Assembly (NCBI GenBank): GCA_002293275.1
Contig: DBCX01000023.1
Span: 30,767 to 44,160, forward strand
From: Cyanobacteria bacterium UBA947
GTDB lineage: Bacteria; Cyanobacteriota; Vampirovibrionia; Gastranaerophilales; Gastranaerophilaceae
DNA: 13,394 bases
Direction of reading: 5' to 3'
Of the stretch, positions 1 through 6,050 are shown piece by piece. The number at the start of each line of letters is the position of its first letter. Position 1 is the first letter of the stretch. Below the pieces are notes generated by a model. The model saw only the letters and a list, made by a program, of their open reading frames with translations. It ran no database searches and was not told the DNA's origin. The position numbers were made by a program, and so were the translations under genes.

Positions 1-1089
1 CTCATCTTATCAACGGTATTTTTAACCGGATGCGGCACAAAATCAGGCCAGACTATCATAAAAGTCAACGACACAAACATCACGCGCGCGCAATTTAACA
101 AAAAATTTGACCAGCAGGCAAATTCCGGTATCGCCGCCGCGCTAGGAATCAACGTCAAGGATGAAAAAAATACTTTTATGTTCATGCTGATAAAAGAACG
201 TGTTGTCAACGAGCTTATCGTGAAAGCGCTGATTGACCAGGAGCTTAAAAAGCGCGGTATAACAGTCACAAAAGAAAACACCGATGACGCCGTAAAAGAA
301 ATTATTGAAAAAGTCGGCTCAAAAGAGCAGCTTGATAAAATCCTTAAACAAAACGGTATCAGCCCGTCTGATTTCAAAAAGGATTTGGCGGAAGAGGTTA
401 AGATGAGAAAACTTGCATCAGAACTCGGCGGCACAAACGTAACCGAGGCCGACTGCAAAAAATTCTATAACCAAAACCCTGAAAAATTCAAATACCCCGA
501 GCGCGTCCGCGCATCGCACATCTTGCTTGCAGCAAACCCGAAACAAATTGAAGAAAAACTGCGCGACGAGAAAAAGAACCTGACAAACGAACAGGTTCAG
601 GCAAAAGTTAACGAGGAAATGGCCGCACAAAAAGGAAAAGCGCAAGATATTCTGGCGCAAGCCAAAAAAGACCCGTCAAACTTTGCAAAACTTGCAAAAG
701 AACACTCCCAAGACCCCGGCTCAGCCGAGCGCGGCGGGGATTTAGGATTCTTTGCCAAAGAGGAGATGGTACCGACATTCTCTGCGGCGGCATTCAAACT
801 CAAACCAAACACCATGACCGAAATCGTTATAGAATCACCGTACGGCTACCACATAATCCTTGTCACAGACCGTCAGGCCGCAGGTTCACAGCCTTATGAA
901 AAAATCAAAAACGATATAAAAGCGTATCTTCAAAACCAAAAACAAGTGGAGCAAATCGACAATCTGGTTGAATCCTTGAAGAAAACCGCGAGCATAGAGT
1001 ACGTTGACTCATCGTTTGACCCGAAAGCAATCCAAAACGAAATCCAAAAACAGGTCAAAGGGGTAAACGGGGCAGACGGCACAAAATAA
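1..1089 (+). CDS. Peptidyl-prolyl cis-trans isomerase, lipoprotein foldase of PrsA/SurA type (5' partial)
   Basis: The reading frame is open from the first base, so the true start lies before the window. The first codons read LILSTVFLTGC, the end of a lipoprotein signal peptide; the lipobox cysteine is codon 11 (nt 31-33), so the mature protein should be lipid-anchored outside the cytoplasmic membrane. Next comes a SurA/trigger-factor-like helical N-terminal domain (to about codon 165), then a parvulin (PpiC) domain from VRASHILLA (about codon 169) to YGYHIILVTDRQ (about codon 291), including SQDPGSAERGGDLGFF. Parvulins catalyse proline cis-trans isomerisation and help fold exported proteins. 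About 35 charged residues interrupt the parvulin fold after ASHILL, probably a helical hairpin. The first ATG inside the frame (178) is not the start, because the signal peptide lies upstream in frame. The gene ends in TAA, 28 nt before the convergent regulator. Family certain; exact orthologue not. Confidence 0.9.
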   Translation, partial: LILSTVFLTGCGTKSGQTIIKVNDTNITRAQFNKKFDQQANSGIAAALGINVKDEKNTFMFMLIKERVVNELIVKALIDQELKKRGITVTKENTDDAVKEIIEKVGSKEQLDKILKQNGISPSDFKKDLAEEVKMRKLASELGGTNVTEADCKKFYNQNPEKFKYPERVRASHILLAANPKQIEEKLRDEKKNLTNEQVQAKVNEEMAAQKGKAQDILAQAKKDPSNFAKLAKEHSQDPGSAERGGDLGFFAKEEMVPTFSAAAFKLKPNTMTEIVIESPYGYHIILVTDRQAAGSQPYEKIKNDIKAYLQNQKQVEQIDNLVESLKKTASIEYVDSSFDPKAIQNEIQKQVKGVNGADGTK

Positions 1090-1117
1090 TCGCCGCGCAC
1101 AGCGGCAAATACCAGGC

Positions 1118-1321
1118 CTAGTCAAACATCAACAAAGTGTGAATCTCAATATGCAGCGCATTTGCAAACCTGTTGAGGGTTTTGATTGTGATATTTTGCG
1201 TACCGGTTTCTATTTTGCCGATGTATTTTTCGTGCACATCAATCACTTCCGCGAGTGCCTCTTGCGTAAGCCCTTTTTGCAGTCGTTTGTATTTTAGTTT
1301 GCAGCCTAAGTTTTTTAGAAT
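1118..1321 (-). CDS. Small Xre-type helix-turn-helix regulator, start missing or non-canonical
   Basis: The frame encodes a complete HTH_3 (Cro/C1) domain of about 65 residues. It includes LKYKRLQKGLTQEALAEV (helices 1-2), a recognition region ending in YIGKIETGTQNITIKTL, and a hydrophobic last helix. Such proteins bind DNA as repressors or antitoxin-like regulators. The start is the problem. No ATG, GTG or TTG lies just before the domain. The only nearby candidate is ATT at 1321, which is used here as the boundary. The frame stays open to a TTG at 1441, but those extra 40 codons are the antisense of the conserved pilin N-terminus and look non-natural. I infer that the gene lost its first few codons when the pilin gene came to lie beside it, or that it uses ATT. 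It ends with TAG. No toxin partner is visible nearby. Confidence 0.55.
   Translation of the reverse strand: MLKNLGCKLKYKRLQKGLTQEALAEVIDVHEKYIGKIETGTQNITIKTLNRFANALHIEIHTLLMFD
1316..1321 (+). promoter_or_regulatory. Possible -10 box of the pilin gene (leaderless start)
   Basis: TAGAAT matches TATAAT at 5 of 6 positions and ends 6 nt before the ATG at 1328, so transcription would begin at or next to the start codon. No good -35 at 17 nt and no TG extension is present, so this is weak on its own. It is listed because the gene lacks a Shine-Dalgarno sequence and two other genes in the window have the same spacing. Confidence 0.35.
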
Positions 1322-1327
1322 TTCTTT

Positions 1328-1927
1328 ATGAAAAAAGGTTTTACATTGGCAGAGGTTTTGATTACGCTTGGGGTAATAGGGGTTGTCGCCTCGTTGACAA
1401 TTCCGGGTCTGATTATAAGTTATCAGAAAAATGTTCTCCAAACGCGAATTAAGAAATTTGCTTCCATTTTTAAGCAGGCTGAAAGCTTGGGCAGGGCTAA
1501 CGGTTACGAAACATCAATGTGGACAGGCGTTGACACAAATAACCCTGATGTAATGTTGGAATTTTTTAATGTACATTATGCACCTTATATGCAAACAATA
1601 TCGGTGGAAAAATTGACCCGGGGGGTTGCGGCAGCTTTTGCTGACGGCTCCGGGATGTATTTAAGAAAGCGACAAGAAGCGCTTAGTGAGGTGGGCGTTG
1701 AAGTGATTTTCTGTGTTGATTATAGAAAATGCGCCTTGTATGATGAAGGTGAACCGCTAAATAGTAGAGATTATTTTGAGTTTTGGACAGACGGCAGAGT
1801 TGTGCATAATGGGATTTGGAACGGCACAAGAGAACAATTGGTACAAAACTGCGCTGATTCGCCGAGTTATTGCAGTCTGCTCATCCAATACGACGGCTGG
1901 GAAATCAAAGACGACTATCCGTGGTGA
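1328..1927 (+). CDS. Type IV pilin-like / pseudopilin protein
   Basis: This 199-residue protein has a class III prepilin signal: MKKG, then F5 with Glu at +5 (E9), then a hydrophobic helix to about residue 30. PilD-type peptidase should cut after G4, methylate F5, and allow assembly into a pilus or type II secretion-like filament. The C-terminal domain holds four cysteines (C129, C135, C175, C182), enough for two disulfides, and ends DGWEIKDDYPW, an ending I associate with the large pilin-like families of Gastranaerophilales. No Shine-Dalgarno sequence precedes the ATG. A TAGAAT hexamer ends 6 nt upstream, so the start may be leaderless. The gene stands alone, without pilus machinery, head-to-head with the truncated-looking Xre gene and convergent with the mutase (5-nt gap). 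Its G+C looks lower than that of its neighbours. It may be a mobile cassette-like member of a multigene family. Confidence 0.85.
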   Translation: MKKGFTLAEVLITLGVIGVVASLTIPGLIISYQKNVLQTRIKKFASIFKQAESLGRANGYETSMWTGVDTNNPDVMLEFFNVHYAPYMQTISVEKLTRGVAAAFADGSGMYLRKRQEALSEVGVEVIFCVDYRKCALYDEGEPLNSRDYFEFWTDGRVVHNGIWNGTREQLVQNCADSPSYCSLLIQYDGWEIKDDYPW

Positions 1928-1932
1928 TTGGC

Positions 1933-4056
1933 TCAACCGTTGACAAACTCCAGATAGTAGCTCATCGCCTTGTCCTTTGCCGCGGCGTAAAAATTGTCGG
2001 ATATAAACTTGCGGTGCATTTGCGTGCGCTCACCGGAATAGTTGCCCAGCGCGCCCGCATAAAGCTCAATCACTCTTTTGTCCGAGCCGCCGCCGTAGGC
2101 CTTTGTTTTGGCGTCGGTGCCTGACGGCCGGATTTCAATAAACTTGTCCGTAAACTCCAAATATGTCCCGTCCCCGACGAACTTCACCGCTTTCAGGTTG
2201 TCAAAAATAAGGCTCTTGAACGCGTCATTTAAAATCGTGCGGATATCAATAATCCCCAAAACACCCTCACGCAAAGCGATTGCAAGCGAAAGATAAAACA
2301 AATCATTTTTTGTACGTTTTGCCTCGCCCAGAATTTTTGACTGTTTTAATTTTTCAATATCCGGCTCGGACTCGTTGTAATACGAAATATCCACGCGCGT
2401 GTCAAAGCGACCGACGATGGAGTTTTTGTCAAAAATTTCTTCCAAATACGCTGACAATGGGGTGTCTTTGAGTTCCGCCGTGAGCGCAGATGCCACAATT
2501 ATCGCCTCTGCGGCGCTTTTTTCGCGCATCGCAACAGCGCTGCGGCCGCACTGTGAGCGGACAAGCTCTTCCGTGCCCATGATCATCCCGCCGGATTCCT
2601 CGCCCGCAAACAAAAGTTTTGGGTTTTTACCCAGCTCAATCACATTACCGAAAACATCCGCCACTTTTACGTTTTGGCCGACCTGCGACTCAACTTTCTT
2701 CATAATATTGGCGATTTCCTTGAAGCCCACCGGCACATTCACCACTTTCACGCCGTTTTTCGCCGCCCACTCATCCCATGACAGCGCGGAGGCAGTGGTT
2801 TTTATCATAAACCGCGCGCCTTGCTCCGACTTGCCTTTGCCCTGAAAATCCATCAGCATCAAAAACGCCTGATTTGCGCTGAATACAGTCAAAACAGTAT
2901 CCTCATCCAGCCGAACATAGTCAATACCGAGGCGTTCAAGCTCAGGAATTCGCGATGACGGCTCTGTCTGCGTGATTGTAAGCCTGTCGTGGTCGGGGTC
3001 GGTGATTAAAACAACCGTCCCGGACGGTTTGCCGGCTAATTTTTTGTCGTAACCCATTGTCTCAATCACTGGAAAAAACTTTGTGCCGTCCTGACGCGTT
3101 GCAACGACCGTCGCGTCCACAGAATAGTCGTAGAACGCCTTTTTGCCGTCAGGCGTGTGGTCGTATTTGCCGATACCGTGGAAAAACGGGTCTTCTTCGG
3201 TGTTGAACCAGTCGTATTTGTCAGCGATACCAAGCTTTTCCAACACCTTATTCAGCGTCGCGTATGCGCAGCCGCCCACATTTTCAATAATAATTTTTTT
3301 GCCGCAGGATTTTATGGCGCCAAGGTTTTCAGCCCCCGCCACGCCGGATTTAAGGTACTTGGCGTACAGATCAATATCGCCTTTGAGATTTTCAATCAGC
3401 GGGTCGTTTTTTGCGGAAAACTTTATCTTATAACTGCCGGTACGTTCGGTTTCATCAAGGATTTCGCGGATTTTGTCCACAAACTCCATTGACTCTTCCG
3501 GCAGATACTGGCTGCCTTGCGAATTAAGGTCTTTTGTGGCGTTCTTGACGGAAATCCCGTGGGAAGACGTTATGTACTCGCCGCCAAACAGGTCCAGTTT
3601 GAACGCCAAAAACGACGCCATCCAGATTGGCATAGTACCGGATTTTACAAGTGTCTTAATCCCGTTTGCCGCCTGGATTCTGGCGATAGCGTCAAGGTAG
3701 AGCTCGCTGTTGTAGCGCACCTCGCGGCCGGCTATCTTTACAATCTCCCCGCTACATTTACCCCGCGCAACCAGCGCCTTTGCAACCGTAGCAAGCGTTA
3801 TGCCGATGAGATTTATGGGAAAGCGCGTATCCTGCGGGTAAAGGATATTCTGCGGCCCGCGAATGCCCGCAGTTGAGACTTTTGCCTCTTTTTCGTATCC
3901 GGCAAACCATTCTTTTAACCCGAGGTCTTGAATATGTTTTTTTGTGAGCGTAAACGTGAACGCCTCCGGGTTTGAAAGGTCGATTAAGTCCAATTCTTTG
4001 ATGTGTTGCGGGGTTTTTTCCTCAACGCTTTTAAATAATTCTTGCTCTAATTGCAT
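1933..4056 (-). CDS. Phosphoglucomutase/phosphomannomutase family protein, long form
   Basis: This 707-residue protein belongs to the alpha-D-phosphohexomutase superfamily, which moves phosphate between C1 and C6 of hexoses (glucose or mannose phosphates) for glycogen, cell-wall and surface sugar synthesis in the cytoplasm. Landmarks in order are: TAGIRG (62-67), matching the N-terminal TSGLRG loop; TSSHG (163-167) where the phosphoserine loop TASHNP is expected, making S165 the likely phosphoserine; DPDHDR (353-358), the Mg-binding loop; GEESGG (485-490), the sugar-binding loop; and RPSGTDAKTK (643-652), the phosphate-binding loop. All four domains are therefore present, but the protein is longer than the usual 450-600 residues and its catalytic loop is atypical. 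The start ATG has GGAGGAAG about 8 nt upstream and lies inside the end of proS (26-nt overlap), so translation is probably coupled. Substrate specificity cannot be read from the sequence. Confidence 0.87.
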   Translation of the reverse strand: MQLEQELFKSVEEKTPQHIKELDLIDLSNPEAFTFTLTKKHIQDLGLKEWFAGYEKEAKVSTAGIRGPQNILYPQDTRFPINLIGITLATVAKALVARGKCSGEIVKIAGREVRYNSELYLDAIARIQAANGIKTLVKSGTMPIWMASFLAFKLDLFGGEYITSSHGISVKNATKDLNSQGSQYLPEESMEFVDKIREILDETERTGSYKIKFSAKNDPLIENLKGDIDLYAKYLKSGVAGAENLGAIKSCGKKIIIENVGGCAYATLNKVLEKLGIADKYDWFNTEEDPFFHGIGKYDHTPDGKKAFYDYSVDATVVATRQDGTKFFPVIETMGYDKKLAGKPSGTVVLITDPDHDRLTITQTEPSSRIPELERLGIDYVRLDEDTVLTVFSANQAFLMLMDFQGKGKSEQGARFMIKTTASALSWDEWAAKNGVKVVNVPVGFKEIANIMKKVESQVGQNVKVADVFGNVIELGKNPKLLFAGEESGGMIMGTEELVRSQCGRSAVAMREKSAAEAIIVASALTAELKDTPLSAYLEEIFDKNSIVGRFDTRVDISYYNESEPDIEKLKQSKILGEAKRTKNDLFYLSLAIALREGVLGIIDIRTILNDAFKSLIFDNLKAVKFVGDGTYLEFTDKFIEIRPSGTDAKTKAYGGGSDKRVIELYAGALGNYSGERTQMHRKFISDNFYAAAKDKAMSYYLEFVNG

Positions 4057-5707
4057 TTTCTACTTCCTCCGGCTTAATCGTAATCATTTCACCGTTTGAA
4101 CGGACTTTAAATTCCACAAGTCCGTCAGCTATTGTTTTTCCGACCGTTATGCGGAACGGAAAGCCTATCAGGTCGGCGTCTTTGAACTTTACGCCCGGAC
4201 GTTCGTCACGGTCATCCAATACGGTTTCAATGCCTGCGGCTTGCAATTTTTCGTAAATCTCTTGCGCGACGGGCATTTGCTCGGCGCTGACCGGCACAAC
4301 AACGGCGTGGTACGGCGCAATTGCGTACGGCCACTTAATCCCAAACTCATCGTGGTGGGCTTCAACCGCGGCCGCTGCTGTTCTTGAAATCCCAATCCCG
4401 TAACATCCCATCACATAAGGCTTTGCCTTACCGTTCTCATCCAAAAACACTGCGTTCATTGGCGCGGAATACTTTGTGCCGAGCTTAAATATGTTGCCGA
4501 CCTCAATCCCGCTGGTGACTTTGAGCGCCGCGCCGCAATGCACGCAGCTGTCGTTTTCTTTGGCAAGCCCGATGTCACATGTCGGTGTTGCCCAAATTTT
4601 CCCCGCAACATGATAATCTTTCTTATTTGCGCCCGCAATAAAAATTTCCATACCTTCTACGGAATTATCAACAATCATTTGAGCGCCAATTTCAATAGGT
4701 TTAACCCCGATAAATCCCGGCACCAAGCCGATTTCCTCAATCTCCGCGTTGGAAGCAAGCCGGATTTCGTTTGCGCCGAGTGCGTTTTTCAATTTCGTTT
4801 CTTGGATTTCTCTATCGCCGCGGATGTAGGCCACCACAGGCTTTTTGTCTACGATATAGACAACGCTTTTTAAAATCACGTTTGTCGGCTCACCAAAATG
4901 ACGCGCCAAATCCTCAATACTTTTAATATCCGGTGTGTGGTATTCTTTCGGCGCCAAAGTGCTGCGGGTTTTTTCGGGTTCTAACTCAGAAACTGCGCGC
5001 TCTGAGTTTGCTGCGTAGCCGCACTCCGGACAGTACAAAACGGTGTCCTCGCCGCTGTCCTGGTCGGTGATGACCATAAACTCGTGGCTGACGCTGCCGC
5101 CGATTGCGCCCGAGTCTGATTGAACCATCTTTGTTGCGAGCCCGCAGCGCTCAAAAATCCGCGTGTACGCCGCCGCCATATTATCATACTCTTTATCAAG
5201 CCCGTCCTGGTCAACGTCAAAGCTGTACGCATCTTTCATAATAAATTCGCGGCCGCGGAGCAGACCGTAGCGCGGCCTCACCTCATCACGGAACTTTGAC
5301 TGGATTTGGTACAAATTCACAGGCATTTGCTTATAAGATTTTATCCCGTCACGCGCGATTGCGGTTATGACTTCTTCGTGCGTCGGGCCAAGGCACATTT
5401 CGCGGTTGTGGCGGTCTTTTAGCCGCATAAGCTCTTTACCGTAGACTTCCCACCGGCCGGATTCATCCCAAAGCTCGCGCGGCTGCACAAACGGCATCAA
5501 CAGCTCTTGTGCACCTGCGGCGTCCATTTCTTCGCGCACAATGGCTTCAACTTTGCGCAAAACCCGCCACATCAGGGGTAAATAATTATAAATTCCGCTG
5601 GAGAGCTTACGGATGAAGCCCGCGCGCGCCAGCATTTTGTGCGACACAACCTCCGCATCCGACGGAAACTCTCTCAACGTTTGGACAAATAGCTTAGACA
5701 TTTTCAT
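4031..5707 (-). CDS. proS: Prolyl-tRNA synthetase, bacterial type
   Basis: This 558-residue class II aminoacyl-tRNA synthetase charges tRNA-Pro with proline. Motif 1 lies around residues 38-75. Motif 2 is the region 140-162, from RDEVRPRYG to KDAYSF. The inserted editing (INS) domain spans about 225-395 and includes GDREIQETKLKN and two cysteine pairs (CPEC 226-229, CVHC 388-391) that could hold zinc. Motif 3 contains GCYGIGISR (434-442), and the anticodon-binding domain follows from about 465. Length and domain order fit the bacterial ProS type with an editing domain, not the eukaryote/archaeal type. ATG codons at 5707 and 5701 (MKMSK) are both possible starts. Neither has a Shine-Dalgarno sequence, and an extended -10 box lies just upstream, which favours a leaderless start at 5707. 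It is the first gene of a unit with the downstream mutase. Confidence 0.96.
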   Translation of the reverse strand: MKMSKLFVQTLREFPSDAEVVSHKMLARAGFIRKLSSGIYNYLPLMWRVLRKVEAIVREEMDAAGAQELLMPFVQPRELWDESGRWEVYGKELMRLKDRHNREMCLGPTHEEVITAIARDGIKSYKQMPVNLYQIQSKFRDEVRPRYGLLRGREFIMKDAYSFDVDQDGLDKEYDNMAAAYTRIFERCGLATKMVQSDSGAIGGSVSHEFMVITDQDSGEDTVLYCPECGYAANSERAVSELEPEKTRSTLAPKEYHTPDIKSIEDLARHFGEPTNVILKSVVYIVDKKPVVAYIRGDREIQETKLKNALGANEIRLASNAEIEEIGLVPGFIGVKPIEIGAQMIVDNSVEGMEIFIAGANKKDYHVAGKIWATPTCDIGLAKENDSCVHCGAALKVTSGIEVGNIFKLGTKYSAPMNAVFLDENGKAKPYVMGCYGIGISRTAAAAVEAHHDEFGIKWPYAIAPYHAVVVPVSAEQMPVAQEIYEKLQAAGIETVLDDRDERPGVKFKDADLIGFPFRITVGKTIADGLVEFKVRSNGEMITIKPEEVENAIRARII

Positions 5708-5729
5708 GATAATAATTATATCATGAAAA
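5701..5729. repeat. 11-bp perfect inverted repeat over the proS start and promoter
   Basis: TTTTCATGATA (5701-5711) and TATCATGAAAA (5719-5729) are exact reverse complements separated by 7 nt. The repeat covers the proS ATG and its extended -10 box. It is a candidate operator for a dimeric regulator, or a start-codon hairpin if transcription begins further upstream. Confidence 0.6.
5715..5723 (-). promoter_or_regulatory. Extended -10 promoter of proS (TGATATAAT)
   Basis: On the minus strand the sequence reads TGATATAAT, a perfect TATAAT with the TG extension. The last T (5715) is 8 nt before the A of the ATG at 5707, which is about where transcription would begin. No convincing -35 is present, as is common for extended -10 promoters. 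The predicted transcript has almost no leader. Confidence 0.6.
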
Positions 5730-5755
5730 ATTCCGCTTTACACTTCGTTACAAAC

Positions 5756-5761
5756 TATAAA
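5756..5761 (+). promoter_or_regulatory. Possible -10 box for the small ORF before minC
   Basis: TATAAA lies 46 nt before the small ORF start, in the divergent space from proS. No clear -35 is present at 17 nt (CCGCTT), so this is only the best candidate by eye. Confidence 0.25.
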
Positions 5762-5793
5762 GTCTTACCCAAAAATACCGTTACATATTTTGT

Positions 5794-5799
5794 AGGAGG
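5794..5799 (+). promoter_or_regulatory. Perfect Shine-Dalgarno of the small ORF (AGGAGG)
   Basis: AGGAGG, the full anti-16S complement, sits 8 nt before an ATG at 5808. It is a stronger match than the ribosome binding site of any other gene in the window except perhaps the mutase. This supports real translation of the following 37 codons. Confidence 0.75.
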
Positions 5800-5807
5800 A
5801 TACAAAA

Positions 5808-5921
5808 ATGTACAACTATTTGGTTTGGCCGGGAGCTTGCAGCTTTAGACAAGAAATTACTCTGTTCCTGAGATATTTTAGAGAACAAATCGAAAGTTTA
5901 GAGAAAAAGATTGGAGTCTGA
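5808..5921 (+). CDS. Unrecognised 37-residue small protein or leader peptide upstream of minC
   Basis: ATG at 5808 to TGA at 5919-5921 encodes 37 residues beginning MYNYLVWPGACSF and ending SLEKKIGV. The first part is aromatic and hydrophobic. Residues 14-36 form a likely amphipathic charged helix (pattern FRQEITLFLRYFREQIESLE). I do not recognise a family. The evidence for coding is the perfect AGGAGG at optimal spacing and the position between a divergent gene and a terminator. It could be a free small protein that binds membrane or a coiled-coil partner, or a leader peptide whose translation affects the downstream terminator and therefore minCDE. A small hairpin (GAGTC-TGAC-GACTC, 5914-5927) includes the stop codon. 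The codons show no obvious run of a single amino acid of the classical attenuator type. Confidence 0.55.
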   Translation: MYNYLVWPGACSFRQEITLFLRYFREQIESLEKKIGV

Positions 5922-5954
5922 CGACTCTACACATAGCTGATTGATTAGAGATAA

Positions 5955-5971
5955 GCGGGCAACTGGCTCGC
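5955..5971 (+). other. Small hairpin in the minC leader
   Basis: GCGGGC (5955-5960) can pair with GCTCGC (5966-5971) through one G-U pair around a 5-nt loop. It lies between the small ORF and the terminator. It is short and might be chance, but with the 5914-5927 hairpin and the terminator it makes three stems in about 90 nt. Confidence 0.3.
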
Positions 5972-5979
5972 GCAATGTA

Positions 5980-6020
5980 AAAGCCGGCCGAAAATAGCCG
6001 GCTTTACTTTTTGTTTTTTT
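5980..6020 (+). terminator. Strong intrinsic terminator 30 nt upstream of minC
   Basis: AAAGCCGGC (5980-5988) and GCCGGCTTT (5997-6005) form a perfect 9-bp stem with an 8-nt loop. They are followed by ACTTTTTGTTTTTTT, a textbook U-tract. It would end any transcript carrying the small ORF. Only 30 nt separate it from the minC ATG, too little for an ordinary promoter placed after it, so minC expression may depend on read-through. Confidence 0.85.
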
Positions 6021-6050
6021 CATGTACCATGTACGAATAAAGGATTTGAA

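Noticed and set aside
1092..1106. GCCGC/GCGGC hairpin after the foldase gene as a terminator
   Set aside because: The stem is only 5 bp and no U-tract follows on the plus strand (AAATACC); the minus strand has only a weak one.
1322..1441. Forty extra N-terminal codons of the Xre regulator from a TTG at 1441
   Set aside because: They are the antisense of the conserved pilin signal region, and the translation has no HTH-family character.
5708..5800. T-box or other riboswitch controlling proS
   Set aside because: The promoter is too close to the start codon for a leader, and no specifier loop or terminator/antiterminator is seen on the minus strand.
6021..6034. Tandem CATGTAC repeat before minC
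   Set aside because: Two 7-nt copies are too short to separate from chance, and no known element matches.
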